A stretch of DNA of 64,000 bases from assembly GCF_020529025.1 (NCBI RefSeq), contig NZ_JACNMM010000012.1, positions 62,001-126,000 on the forward strand, given 5' to 3'. The DNA comes from Oceaniglobus trochenteri. GTDB taxonomy: Bacteria > Pseudomonadota > Alphaproteobacteria > Rhodobacterales > Rhodobacteraceae. Position numbers and translations under genes: made by a program. The stretch's first letter is position 1. Each line of letters starts with the position of its first letter. Positions 39,369-48,689 of this stretch are shown one piece after another. Below the pieces are notes generated by a model, which was given only the letters and a program-made list of their open reading frames with translations, was not told where the DNA came from and searched no databases.

Positions 39369-39567
39369 CCTCTGGCGCCAGACGGTCGAGGCGCGGCTTT
39401 TTGCCAGCGAAACCCGCGATGCGGTGGACGAGGTGCACCGCCTGAACGTCGAGAAGCGCCTTACGGCGATCGAGGATTCCCTGCGCTGGTTGGTGCGGCT
39501 GATCGTCGGCGGCATGGTGATGGGCGCGCTGGCCTTTGCGCTGAAGGGCGGGTTCGCGCCGCTCTGA
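39241..39567 (+). CDS. XhlA-like membrane-associated lysis protein (TTG start)
   Basis: The 108-residue frame starts at TTG 39241, seven bases after a strong AAGGAG, inside the holin gene (128-base overlap). A Pro/Arg-rich N-terminus is followed by a coiled-coil region (LNVEKRLTAIEDSLRWLVRL) and one membrane helix at 82-102 ending in ALKGG. This layout matches XhlA-type proteins that accompany holins in phage-like particles such as PBSX. An ATG at 39343 would give a shorter form. Confidence 0.7.
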   Translation: MSARPRNAATSPQGPKPPRPPHRPRVPFRTTPPLMTGGPGVDDLWRQTVEARLFASETRDAVDEVHRLNVEKRLTAIEDSLRWLVRLIVGGMVMGALAFALKGGFAPL

Positions 39568-39651
39568 CTGCGTCAAACCGCCATCCCCGGCGCGGTCACT
39601 TTCGCGTCGGGGGCCATTGGCGCGGCGCACGGCGCGCGGTATCGTCGCGCC

Positions 39652-41619
39652 ATGATTGCAGAACTCGGACATTTCACCCTCATCCTGGCGCTCATGGTGG
39701 CCATCGTGCAAACCGTGGTGCCGCTGATCGGCGCGCAGAAGGGTTGGACCGGCTGGATGGCCGCGGCCGAGCCTGCGGCCAAGGTGCAGGCTCTGCTGAT
39801 CGCGTTCTCGTTCGGGGCGCTGACCTATGCCTTTGTCACCTCGGATTTCTCGCTGCGCCTCGTGGTGCTGAACTCTCACACGCTGAAACCGATGCTTTAC
39901 AAGGTGTCGGGGGTCTGGGGAAACCACGAGGGGTCGCTGCTGCTCTGGTGCCTGATCCTTGCGGTGTTCGGTGCCTGTGCAGCCTGGTTCGGTGGCAATC
40001 TTCCCGCCACGCTGCGCGCCCGGGTTCTTGCGGTGCAGGGGGCCATCGGCGTTGCCTTCCTGGCCTTCCTGCTGCTGACGTCAAATCCGTTCCTGCGGCT
40101 TGAGGTGCCGCCCTTTGACGGGCAGGACCTGAACCCGCTGTTGCAGGACCCGGGCCTGGCCTTTCACCCGCCGTTTCTCTACCTCGGCTATGTCGGCCTT
40201 TCCATGACCTTCAGCTTCGCCATCGCGGCGCTGATCGAAGGGCGGGTCGATGCCGCCTGGGGCCGCTGGGTGCGGCCCTGGACGCTGGCGGCCTGGGTCT
40301 TCCTGACCGTCGGTATCGCGCTGGGGTCGTGGTGGGCCTATTACGAACTGGGCTGGGGCGGCTTCTGGTTCTGGGACCCGGTGGAAAACGCCAGCTTCAT
40401 GCCCTGGCTGATCTCGGCGGCACTTTTGCATTCGGCCATCGTGGTGGAAAAGCGCGAGGCGCTGAAAAGCTGGACGGTGCTTCTGGCGATTCTGGCCTTC
40501 GGGTTCTCGCTGATCGGGACGTTCATCGTGCGTTCGGGGGTTCTGACCTCGGTTCATGCCTTTGCCAACGATCCCGAACGCGGGGTCTATATCCTGCTGA
40601 TCCTGGCCCTGTTCATGGGGGGCGCGCTGACGCTGTTCGCCGCTCGCGCCACCGCGCTTGAGGCGAAGGGCGTGTTTTCCACTGTCAGCCGCGAAACCGC
40701 GCTGGTCGCCAACAACGTGCTTTTGACCGTTGCCTGTTTCGTGGTCTTCGTCGGCACGCTCTGGCCGCTGATCGCCGAACTGTTCTTCGACCGCAAACTT
40801 TCGGTCGGCGCGCCCTTCTTCAATGCCGCGTTCAGCCCCTTCATGGTGGCCCTTGCCGCGATCCTGCCCCTGGGCGCGCTGATGCCCTGGAAAAGGGCGC
40901 GCATGGGGCGCGTGATGCGGCCGCTCTGGGGCGCCCTGGCGCTGAGCCTTGCGCTGGGAGCGCTGGTCTGGACGATGCAGACCGGCGGTCGTTTCCTGGC
41001 GCCTGTGGGGCTTGTCCTGGCGCTGTGGATCGTGCTGGGCGTGCTGGCCGAACTCTGGACGCGGGCAGGGCGCGGCGACGCCGCGTCGCGTGCGCGCCGC
41101 CTGTTGCACCTGCCGCGCGCCGACTGGGGCAAGTCGGTGGCCCATGGCGGCTTTGCGATAACGATCTTCGGCATCTGCGCGATGACCGCCTGGCAGACCG
41201 AGGATATTCGCGTCGTTCAGGTTGGCGAGACATTCCAGGTTGCGGGCTATGACGTGACCCTGAGCGATGTGCAGGAAGGCCGCGGCCCCAACTATTTCAC
41301 CACCATGGGCGTGATCGACCTGGAAAGGGCCGGCCGCAGCATTCGCCTGACGCCCGAGAAACGCGTCTATCCGGTGGCGCGCATGCCCACGACCGAGGCG
41401 GCGATTCACAACGGCGTCTGGCGCGATCTCTACGTGGTGATCGGCGATCCGCAGGATGGCGGCGGCTGGACGGTGCGCACCTTCGTCAAACCCTTCGCCA
41501 ACTGGATCTGGGCGGGCTGCATCATCATGGCGCTGGGGGGCTGCCTTTCGCTCAGCGACCGGCGCCACCGGGTGGCTGCGGGCGCGCGCAAGACCCGTAG
41601 CGCGGTGCCGGCAGAATGA
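39652..41619 (+). CDS. ccmF: Cytochrome c haem lyase subunit CcmF
   Basis: CcmF is the large membrane subunit of the ligase that joins haem to apocytochrome c. The 655-residue protein has about 14 membrane segments and the tryptophan-rich motif WGGFWFWDPVENASFMPWL, with conserved histidines such as in NHEGSLLLW. The length is standard. It overlaps ccmH by four bases (ATGA). It is separated from ccmE by the lysis genes. Confidence 0.97.
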   Translation: MIAELGHFTLILALMVAIVQTVVPLIGAQKGWTGWMAAAEPAAKVQALLIAFSFGALTYAFVTSDFSLRLVVLNSHTLKPMLYKVSGVWGNHEGSLLLWCLILAVFGACAAWFGGNLPATLRARVLAVQGAIGVAFLAFLLLTSNPFLRLEVPPFDGQDLNPLLQDPGLAFHPPFLYLGYVGLSMTFSFAIAALIEGRVDAAWGRWVRPWTLAAWVFLTVGIALGSWWAYYELGWGGFWFWDPVENASFMPWLISAALLHSAIVVEKREALKSWTVLLAILAFGFSLIGTFIVRSGVLTSVHAFANDPERGVYILLILALFMGGALTLFAARATALEAKGVFSTVSRETALVANNVLLTVACFVVFVGTLWPLIAELFFDRKLSVGAPFFNAAFSPFMVALAAILPLGALMPWKRARMGRVMRPLWGALALSLALGALVWTMQTGGRFLAPVGLVLALWIVLGVLAELWTRAGRGDAASRARRLLHLPRADWGKSVAHGGFAITIFGICAMTAWQTEDIRVVQVGETFQVAGYDVTLSDVQEGRGPNYFTTMGVIDLERAGRSIRLTPEKRVYPVARMPTTEAAIHNGVWRDLYVVIGDPQDGGGWTVRTFVKPFANWIWAGCIIMALGGCLSLSDRRHRVAAGARKTRSAVPAE

Positions 41620-42062
41620 GATGGCTGGCCCTGATCCTGTGCCTGTGGATGACACCGGCGCTGGCGGTGGAACCCGACGAGGTTCTGGCCGACCCGGTGC
41701 TGGAGCAGCGGGCGCGCGACATCTCGAAGGGGCTGCGCTGTCTTGTCTGCCGCAACGAACATATCGACGCCAGCGATGCCGACCTTGCCCGCGATCTGCG
41801 CCTTTTGGTGCGCGAACGCCTGGTGGCGGGCGATTCCGATGGTGAGGTGGTGGCCTATATCGTCGACCGTTACGGTGAATATGTCCTGCTGAATCCGCCG
41901 GCGCAGGGCTCGACCCTGATCCTCTGGCTGGCTGGTCCGGCCATGTTGCTGCTGGCGGGGGGGGGTGCCGCCGTCTATCTGCGCAAGCGACGCCCCGAAG
42001 CCGCCCAGGCCGGGCTGAGCGAGGCGGAAAAGGCCGAGTTGGAGCGGATTATCAACTCGTAA
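41616..42062 (+). CDS. ccmH: Cytochrome c-type biogenesis protein CcmH
   Basis: CcmH reduces the CXXCH thiols of apocytochrome c. The 148-residue product has a signal sequence (MRWLALILCLWMTPALA), the redox motif LRCLVCRNE at about residue 37-45, and a C-terminal membrane anchor (LILWLAGPAMLLLAGGGAAVYL). No ccmI follows; that part must be elsewhere. A 74-bp gap with a small dyad leads to the hydratase gene. Confidence 0.95.
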   Translation: MRWLALILCLWMTPALAVEPDEVLADPVLEQRARDISKGLRCLVCRNEHIDASDADLARDLRLLVRERLVAGDSDGEVVAYIVDRYGEYVLLNPPAQGSTLILWLAGPAMLLLAGGGAAVYLRKRRPEAAQAGLSEAEKAELERIINS

Positions 42063-42136
42063 CCCTGCGTTCCTCTTTTCTGAACCGGACCGTTCAGCCA
42101 TGCTGTGTGGTAACGCCCGGATCAAAGGAACCCGCC

Positions 42137-42913
42137 ATGCAATACCAGACCATCCGCCTTTCCATTCGCGACAACATCGCCGTGCTGACCCTGCGCCGCC
42201 CCGAGGTGATGAACGCCCTCAACACCCAGATGCGGGCCGAGATCCTGCACGCGGTCAAGGCCGCCGAAAAGGACGCGCGGGTGCTGGTGATGACGGGGCA
42301 GGGGAAGGCCTTCTGTTCGGGCCAGGACCTGGGCGATGGGGCGAATGCGGCAAACATGGACCTGGAACGCACCCTGCGCGACGAATACGTGCCGATGCTG
42401 AAGGCGATCTTCGACTGCACCATTCCCACCATCGCCGCCGTCAACGGACCGGCGGCGGGTGCGGGCGCGAACCTGGCCCTGGCCTGTGACGTGGTCATCG
42501 CCACGGAAAGTGCCGTGTTCCTTCAGGCCTTTACCCGGATCGGGCTTATCCCCGATGCCGGCGGCACCTACTGGTTGCCCCGCCAGATGGGGGCGGCCAA
42601 GGCCATGGGTGCTGCGCTGTTTGCCGAACCGATCACCGCGCGCCAGGCCTCGGACTGGGGCATGATCTGGGAGGCGGTGCCCGACGCCGATTTCACCGCC
42701 CACTGGCAGGCGCGGGCCGGAAAGCTGGCCCAGGGGCCGACCCTTGCCTATGGCCACGTCAAGAAGGCGATCCGCGAAACCTATGACAACACGCTGGACG
42801 AACAGCTTGCGGTCGAGGCCAAGTTGCAGGGCGATTGCGGTCAATCCTTCGACTTCAAGGAAGGCGTTCTGGCCTTTCTTGAAAAGCGCCCGGCCCGTTA
42901 CGAAGGACGCTGA
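42137..42913 (+). CDS. paaG: Enoyl-CoA hydratase/isomerase, PaaG-like
   Basis: The 258-residue crotonase-fold protein resembles PaaG, the isomerase acting on epoxy-phenylacetyl-CoA in phenylacetate breakdown. Visible signatures are LRRPEVMNALNTQMR, FCSGQDLGDG (oxyanion hole) and FTRIGLIPDAGGTYWLPR, with the catalytic Asp. It starts at 42137 after AAAGGA. No other paa gene is near, so a general beta-oxidation role remains possible. Confidence 0.82.
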   Translation: MQYQTIRLSIRDNIAVLTLRRPEVMNALNTQMRAEILHAVKAAEKDARVLVMTGQGKAFCSGQDLGDGANAANMDLERTLRDEYVPMLKAIFDCTIPTIAAVNGPAAGAGANLALACDVVIATESAVFLQAFTRIGLIPDAGGTYWLPRQMGAAKAMGAALFAEPITARQASDWGMIWEAVPDADFTAHWQARAGKLAQGPTLAYGHVKKAIRETYDNTLDEQLAVEAKLQGDCGQSFDFKEGVLAFLEKRPARYEGR

Positions 42914-42918
42914 ACGCA

Positions 42919-42945
42919 AGACGCCCCGCGCAAGGCGGGGCGTCT
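42919..42945. terminator. Hairpin between paaG and gltA
   Basis: An 11-bp perfect stem (42919-42929 with 42935-42945) and a GCAAG loop lie six bases after the paaG stop and 45 bp after the gltA stop. There is no T-run on either side. Its position between convergent genes suggests shared 3'-end use. Confidence 0.6.
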
Positions 42946-42990
42946 GAAATCGTTGGTATATGGCGGGGTGTCCTGCACCCCGCGCCGCGC

Positions 42991-44286
42991 TCAGCGGTTT
43001 TCGACATCCACGTAGTCGCGATAGGTGCTGCCCTGGTAAAGCTGCCGGGGGCGCCCGATCTTGAGCTGCGGATCGCTGATCTGTTCCTTCCACTGGGAAA
43101 TCCAGCCGACCGTGCGCGCCAGTGCGAAGATCGGCGTGAACATCGAGGTAGGAAAGCCCATGGCGTCAAGGATGATGCCCGAATAGAAATCCACGTTGGG
43201 ATAGAGCTTCTTTTCCTTGAAATAGGGGTCTTCCAGAGCGAGCCGCTCAAGCTCTTTCGCGACCTGCAGGGTCGGATTGTTCTCGATCCCCAGAAGCTCA
43301 AGCACCTCATCGGCGGATTGCTTCATCACCTTGGCGCGCGGATCGAAGTTCTTGTAGACGCGGTGGCCAAAGCCCATCAGGCGGAACGGATCGTTCTTGT
43401 CCTTGGCGCGTTCGATGAATTCGGGAATGCGGTCGGGCGTGCCGATTTCCCGCAGCATTTCCAGGCAGGCCTGGTTGGCGCCACCGTGGGCCGGGCCCCA
43501 GAGACAGGCGATACCGGCGGCGATGCAGGCAAAGGGATTGGCCCCCGAGGAGGACGCCAGGCGCACGGTCGAGGTGCTGGCGTTCTGTTCGTGATCGGCA
43601 TGCAGGGTGAAGATCCGGTCCATCGCGCGGCTCAGGATCGGGTTTACCTGGTATTCCTCGGCCGGCACGCTGAAACACATGCGCAGGAAGTTCGACGCAT
43701 AGTCAAGATCGTTGCGCGGATAGACGAAGGGCTGACCGATGCTGTATTTATAGGCCATCGCGGCAATCGTCGGCATCTTGGCGATCAGGCGGATCGAGGC
43801 GACCTCGCGCTGCCAGGGATCGGCGATATCGGTGCTGTCGTGATAGAAGGCAGACATCGCGCCGACCACGCCCACCATGGTGGCCATCGGATGCGCATCG
43901 CGGCGGAAGCCACGGAAGAAATTGTGCATCTGTTCATGGATCATCGTGTGGTTGGTCACGCGATCCTCGAAATCCTCGATCTGATCGGCGGTGGGCAGTT
44001 CACCGTAGAGCAGCAGGTAGCACACTTCGAGGAAGTGCGATTTCTCGGCCAGCTGGTCGATGGGATAGCCGCGGTGCAGCAGCACGCCTTCGTCACCGTC
44101 GATATAGGTGATTTCGCTGTCGCAGGCCGCGGTCGAGGTGAAACCGGGGTCGTAGGTAAAGACATTGGCCTGGGCATAGAGCTTGCGAATGTCGATCACA
44201 TCGGGCCCGGCAGAGGGCGAGAGGATTGGCAATTCATAGGTCTGCCCATCAATGGTCAGGCTGGCGGATTTCTTTGCGTCGGCCAT
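42991..44286 (-). CDS. gltA: Citrate synthase
   Basis: Citrate synthase condenses acetyl-CoA and oxaloacetate at the head of the TCA cycle. The 431-residue type II enzyme shows [35 protein letters not shown] and [14 protein letters not shown] with the catalytic His and Asp residues. The start at 44286 follows AGGAAGGA. It sits 89 bp after gltX on the same strand, a common alphaproteobacterial neighbour pair. Confidence 0.97.
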   Translation of the reverse strand: MADAKKSASLTIDGQTYELPILSPSAGPDVIDIRKLYAQANVFTYDPGFTSTAACDSEITYIDGDEGVLLHRGYPIDQLAEKSHFLEVCYLLLYGELPTADQIEDFEDRVTNHTMIHEQMHNFFRGFRRDAHPMATMVGVVGAMSAFYHDSTDIADPWQREVASIRLIAKMPTIAAMAYKYSIGQPFVYPRNDLDYASNFLRMCFSVPAEEYQVNPILSRAMDRIFTLHADHEQNASTSTVRLASSSGANPFACIAAGIACLWGPAHGGANQACLEMLREIGTPDRIPEFIERAKDKNDPFRLMGFGHRVYKNFDPRAKVMKQSADEVLELLGIENNPTLQVAKELERLALEDPYFKEKKLYPNVDFYSGIILDAMGFPTSMFTPIFALARTVGWISQWKEQISDPQLKIGRPRQLYQGSTYRDYVDVENR

Positions 44287-44375
44287 TGCGGTTCCTTCCT
44301 GATCGGATGACCGCGCGCTGCGGCGTGGTCTGTTGTTTCCTGGGGCCGTTCCCGGGGCGGGATCAGCCAAATCGC

Positions 44376-45785
44376 TCAGACATCGCCAAGACGGGCGAGC
44401 GTTTCGTCGCGCCCGAGCGTCAGCATCATGTCAAACACACTGGGGGTCGCGGTGCGACCGGCAAGCGCGGCCCGAAGCGGCCCCGCAAGCTTGCCCAGCC
44501 CGACACCGTTCGCCTCGGCGACAGTGGCTGCCACAGCCTCCAAACTGTCTCGGGACCAGCTAGCATTTTGCAGGTGCGGCGTCAATTGCGCCAGCATACC
44601 ACGGGATACCGGATCAAGCGCCTTGGCGGCTTTCTCGTCCGGCACAATCGGGCGTGACGTCAGGCAGAAGTGTGCCTTTTCAATAAGTTCCGGATAAGAC
44701 TTCGCGCGTTCCTTCAGGTGGGGCATGGCCGCGCCAAGGGCGGTCAACTGGCTGTCGCTCAAGGGGGAAAGCCCTGCTGCCGCGAGGTAATCGACTATTC
44801 CTGTGACCAGTGCAGCATCTTCCATCACCGCGATGTGCTGCCCGCTCAGATGGGCCAGCTTCTTGAAATCAAGCCGCGCCGGCGCCTTGCCGATTCCGTC
44901 CAGCCCGAACCACTCTTTCGCCTCGGCATCAGAGAAGAATTCGTCATCCCCATGCGACCAGCCCAGCCGCGCCAGATAGTTGCGCATGGCGGTGTCGGGG
45001 TATCCCAGGGCCTGATATTCATGCACCCCGAGGGCGCCGTGACGTTTGCTCAGCTTCTTGCCGTCCTCTCCGTGAATCAGCGGGATATGTGCCCAGACGG
45101 GCACATCCCACCCCATGGCGCGATAGACCAGCATCTGGCGCGCGGCATTGTTCAGGTGATCGTCGCCCCGGATCACATGGGTCACGCCCATGTCGTGATC
45201 GTCGACGACAACCGCCAGCATGTAGGTCGGCGTACCATCCGAGCGTAAACAAATCATGTCGTCCAGCTGATCATTGCGGATGGTCACATCGCCCTGGACC
45301 TGATCGGCGATCACGGTGGTGCCTTCTAGCGGCGCCTTGACCCGGATGGCGAAGGGCGCATCGGGGTGGTCGGCCTCGGAAACGTCGCGCCAGGGCGAAC
45401 GGAACAGGGTCGATCGCCCCTCGGCGCGGGCCTCTTCGCGGAAGGTGGCAATTTCTTCCTGCGTCGAGAAGCACTTGTAGGCCGTGCCACTCTCCAGCAT
45501 CTGGCGCGCCACCTCGGCGTGACGGGGCGCATTGGCCGATTGGCTGACGGCCTCGCCGTCCCAGTCCAGACCCATCCAGCGCAGGCCCGTCAGGATCGCC
45601 TCGGTCGCTTCGGGGGTCGACCGCGCGATGTCGGTATCTTCGATGCGCAACAGGAATTTCCCGCCACGCCCGCGGGCGAAAAGCCAGTTGAACAGGGCGG
45701 TACGGGCGCCACCGATGTGCAGGAACCCCGTGGGCGACGGGGCAAAGCGGGTGACGACAGGGGCCTCGGTCGCGGGCTTGGACAT
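44376..45785 (-). CDS. gltX: Glutamyl-tRNA synthetase
   Basis: The 469-residue class I synthetase charges tRNA-Glu. It shows the HIGH-type motif [26 protein letters not shown], and the KMSKS-type [12 protein letters not shown]. The N-terminus [14 protein letters not shown] supports the ATG at 45785; a TTG at 45809 is less likely. It is followed by gltA and divergent from comEC. Confidence 0.96.
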   Translation of the reverse strand: MSKPATEAPVVTRFAPSPTGFLHIGGARTALFNWLFARGRGGKFLLRIEDTDIARSTPEATEAILTGLRWMGLDWDGEAVSQSANAPRHAEVARQMLESGTAYKCFSTQEEIATFREEARAEGRSTLFRSPWRDVSEADHPDAPFAIRVKAPLEGTTVIADQVQGDVTIRNDQLDDMICLRSDGTPTYMLAVVVDDHDMGVTHVIRGDDHLNNAARQMLVYRAMGWDVPVWAHIPLIHGEDGKKLSKRHGALGVHEYQALGYPDTAMRNYLARLGWSHGDDEFFSDAEAKEWFGLDGIGKAPARLDFKKLAHLSGQHIAVMEDAALVTGIVDYLAAAGLSPLSDSQLTALGAAMPHLKERAKSYPELIEKAHFCLTSRPIVPDEKAAKALDPVSRGMLAQLTPHLQNASWSRDSLEAVAATVAEANGVGLGKLAGPLRAALAGRTATPSVFDMMLTLGRDETLARLGDV

Positions 45786-45861
45786 GCGCGTTAACTTTCT
45801 GGAAACCAAACGGGAGATAGCATCGCAGCGGGTTTAGACAATCGCGGAAAGGGAAACAAGG

Positions 45862-47913
45862 GTGGCACCCTTCGGGCCACTGGGGCCGGCCTGGGACGGA
45901 ATGATCGACAGGCAGCGTGGCGCGCTGTTTCCCTGGGTTCCGGTGTGCATGGCCATCGGCATCGGTATCTATTTCGTCCTGCCGCGCGACCCTGCGCCGC
46001 TTGCCTGGGGTGCCTTGGTGGCTGGCGCACTGGGCTTTGGGTATCTTGCCCTGCGCCATGGCATGATGGCCCGGCCCGGTGCGTTGGCGCTGCTGCTGGT
46101 GCTTTGCGGTCTGCTCCTTGCGGGCGCGCGGGCGCAGATGGTGGCGCAACCGGTGCTTGGTTTCCGCTATTACGGGCCGGTCGAGGGGCGCATCCTGCAT
46201 ATCGACCGGTCGGCCAGCGAAAGGCTGCGCCTGACGCTTGGCCAGGTGGTTCTGGCCGACATGCGCCCCGAAAGGATGCCCTGGCGTGTCCGCGTGTCGC
46301 TTCAGGCTGACATTCCCGGCACCCTGCCGGAGGTGGGCAAGCATGTGGCACTGACGGCGCACCTGGCCCCCCCCGGCGGACCGGTCGAACCCGGGGGCTT
46401 CGACTTTCAGAGAATGGCGTGGTTTCAGGGGCTTGGCGCCGTTGGTTACAGCAGAACGCCGCTGATCGCGCTGGCCCCGGCACCCACGGCGTTCAGCGTC
46501 GCGCGCTGGCGCGCGGCCATCTCGGACGAGGTGCGCCGCACCCTCCCGGGCGAGGCGGGGGCCTTTGCCGCCGCCGTCACCACCGGTGACCGTTCGGCCA
46601 TGTCGCAAGAGGCGCTGAGCGCGCTGCGCCAGTCCAACCTTGCCCATCTTCTTGCTATCTCGGGGCTGCACATGGGGCTTCTGACCACGTTCGTCTTCGC
46701 CGTCCTGCGGATCACCATGGTCCTGGTGCCGGGAGTGGCCCTTGGCTGGCCGGTCAAGAAGATCGCGGCGGTGGGGGCGCTTCTGGCGGGCGCCGTCTAT
46801 CTGGCGCTTTCGGGGGGGAATGTCGCCACGCAGCGGGCCTTCGTCATGGTCGCGGTGATGCTGGTGGCGGTCCTGTTGGAGCGGCGGGCGCTGACCCTTC
46901 GCGCGGTAGCCGTGGCCGCGATCATCGTGTTGTTGCTGCGCCCCGAAAGCCTGACCGAACCGGGTTTTCAGATGTCATTCGCGGCCACCATTGCCCTTGT
47001 CGCGGTGTTCCGCGCTCTGCGCGACCTGGACATCGACCGCCTGCCAAGGTGGACGCGCCCGGTGGTGGCGACGGTGGTTTCCTCGGCCGTGGCGGGGGCG
47101 GCGACCGCGCCGGTCGCTGCGGTGCATTTCAACATGGTAGCGCATTACGGGCTTTTGGCGAACCTGGTTTCGGTCCCGCTCATGGGGTTGGTGGTGATGC
47201 CGGGCGCCGTGCTGGCGGCTTGCCTTGCGCCCTTCGGCCGGCATGGTCTGGGCCTTGCAATGATGGAGCCTGCCATCCGCTGGATCATGGCCGTGGCCCA
47301 CTGGACCGCATCGCAGAACGGAGCCGTGGGTCGGGTCATCGAGCCGGGCCAGTTCGTCTTGCCGCTGTTTGCGTTGGGAATGCTTTGGGTCGCCCTGTGG
47401 CGGGGGGGATGGCGTTGGGCCGGTGTGTTGCCAGTCGCGGCAGCCTTCGGGCTCTGGGCCCTTGCCGAACGTCCGGCGCTTCTGGTTTCGGACAGTGGCG
47501 GCCTGATCGGGGTGATGACCGAGGGGGGCCGCGTTCTGAACAAGCCGCGCGGCGAGGGCTTCGTGGCGCTCAGCTGGTTGGAGAACGACGGCGATCTTCC
47601 CGATCAGGGTACTGCGGCCGCACGCCCGGGCCTGGAGCGGGAAGGCGAGATTGTCACCTTCGATCTGGCCGGTCAGCCGGTGGCGCATCTGTCGGGGCGT
47701 GGTGCCCGTGACAGGGTTGGCCAGGCCTGCGCCCTAGCGCCGCTGGTCATCCTGGCGGCCGATGCCGACGGCTCGCCGCCGCCCGGCTGCACCCTTTATG
47801 ACCGCAAGGCGTTGCGCGAAACCGGGGCGCTTGGCCTTTATCCTTCGCCCGATGGCCTGCGCATTCTTGGCGCGCGGGCAGCAGCGGGTGATCGGCTGTG
47901 GAACCGTCCGTAG
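45862..47913 (+). CDS. comEC: ComEC/Rec2 family DNA-uptake channel
   Basis: ComEC forms the inner-membrane channel for single-stranded DNA in natural transformation and for recipient uptake of gene-transfer-agent DNA. The 683-residue protein has an N-terminal DUF4131 region and the competence domain with NLAHLLAISGLHMGLLTTF. The C-terminal ~140 residues lack the HxHxDH metal site of the lactamase-like domain found in Bacillus, as in many alphaproteobacteria. The start is GTG 45862; ATG 45901 is an alternative. It ends six bases from convergent lexA. Confidence 0.92.
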   Translation: MAPFGPLGPAWDGMIDRQRGALFPWVPVCMAIGIGIYFVLPRDPAPLAWGALVAGALGFGYLALRHGMMARPGALALLLVLCGLLLAGARAQMVAQPVLGFRYYGPVEGRILHIDRSASERLRLTLGQVVLADMRPERMPWRVRVSLQADIPGTLPEVGKHVALTAHLAPPGGPVEPGGFDFQRMAWFQGLGAVGYSRTPLIALAPAPTAFSVARWRAAISDEVRRTLPGEAGAFAAAVTTGDRSAMSQEALSALRQSNLAHLLAISGLHMGLLTTFVFAVLRITMVLVPGVALGWPVKKIAAVGALLAGAVYLALSGGNVATQRAFVMVAVMLVAVLLERRALTLRAVAVAAIIVLLLRPESLTEPGFQMSFAATIALVAVFRALRDLDIDRLPRWTRPVVATVVSSAVAGAATAPVAAVHFNMVAHYGLLANLVSVPLMGLVVMPGAVLAACLAPFGRHGLGLAMMEPAIRWIMAVAHWTASQNGAVGRVIEPGQFVLPLFALGMLWVALWRGGWRWAGVLPVAAAFGLWALAERPALLVSDSGGLIGVMTEGGRVLNKPRGEGFVALSWLENDGDLPDQGTAAARPGLEREGEIVTFDLAGQPVAHLSGRGARDRVGQACALAPLVILAADADGSPPPGCTLYDRKALRETGALGLYPSPDGLRILGARAAAGDRLWNRP

Positions 47914-47919
47914 GATTGG

Positions 47920-48603
47920 TCAGTAGGTGCGGATCAACCCGACAAGGCGCCCCTGCACCTTGACCTGATCATCGCGGAACACCCGGGTTTCATAGGCGGG
48001 GTTCGCCGCCTCAAGCGCGATGGAACTGCCATTGCGGCGGAACCGTTTGAGCGTCGCTTCCTGACCCTCGACAAGGGCGACGACGATGTCGCCGTTGTCG
48101 GCGGTCTGGCCTTCGCGGATCACCACGACATCGCCATCGTTGATCCCGGCGTCGATCATCGAATCGCCTTTGACCTCAAGGGCATAGTGGTTCGCCTTGG
48201 CCGTCAGCATCGAACCGGGCACCGCCACGCGGTGGGATTCGTGCTGCAATGCCTCGATCGGGACACCGGCGGCGATCTGGCCCATGACAGGCAGATCCAC
48301 GGCAGCGGCCGACACTGCCATCGCCTTGGCCGGGGGATCGGTGCGGTCGCCTTCGATGACGCGCGGGCTGAACCCCGGCGCTTCCATGGCCTCGGGCAGC
48401 TTCACGATCTCAAGCGCGCGGGCACGATGGGCCAGGCGGCGGATGAATCCCCGTTCCTCAAGCGCGGTGATCAGGCGGTGGATGCCGGACTTGGAGCGCA
48501 GATCCAGCGCCTCTTTCATCTCGTCGAACGAAGGGGGGACGCCGTCACGCTGCACCCGCTTGTTGATGAAATCCAGCAATTCCAACTGCTTGCGTGTCAG
48601 CAT
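47920..48603 (-). CDS. lexA: SOS repressor LexA
   Basis: LexA represses DNA-damage genes and cleaves itself when RecA is active. From the ATG at 48603 the protein has 227 residues: a winged HTH ([17 protein letters not shown], then [19 protein letters not shown]), the cleavage site Ala112-Gly113 in [10 protein letters not shown], and the catalytic pair Ser148 (KGDSMI) and Lys186. ATGs at 48612 and 48627 are alternatives. A GTTC-N7-GTTC box lies 55 bp upstream, so it is self-regulated. Confidence 0.96.
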   Translation of the reverse strand: MLTRKQLELLDFINKRVQRDGVPPSFDEMKEALDLRSKSGIHRLITALEERGFIRRLAHRARALEIVKLPEAMEAPGFSPRVIEGDRTDPPAKAMAVSAAAVDLPVMGQIAAGVPIEALQHESHRVAVPGSMLTAKANHYALEVKGDSMIDAGINDGDVVVIREGQTADNGDIVVALVEGQEATLKRFRRNGSSIALEAANPAYETRVFRDDQVKVQGRLVGLIRTY

Positions 48604-48657
48604 CCTGCCCATCCCTGCCTGTTGCATTCCCGCCGCGACATGCGGCGTTCACCTCGT

Positions 48658-48672
48658 GTTCTACAAGCGTTC
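48658..48672. promoter_or_regulatory. Alphaproteobacterial SOS box of lexA
   Basis: GTTC-TACAAGC-GTTC matches the direct-repeat GTTC-N7-GTTC operator of Rhodobacter and rhizobial LexA exactly. It sits in the promoter region of lexA, between lexA and moeA. Confidence 0.9.
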
Positions 48673-48689
48673 CCGCTTTGTGTCAACGG

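Noticed and set aside
38089-39567. Prophage remnant
   Set aside because: Only lysis genes are present, flanked by intact ccm genes, with no integrase, attachment site or structural genes; a GTA lysis module fits better.
42079-42096. Dyad CTGAAC-N6-GTTCAG between ccmH and paaG
   Set aside because: Only six bases per arm and no clear target; too likely by chance in a window of this size.
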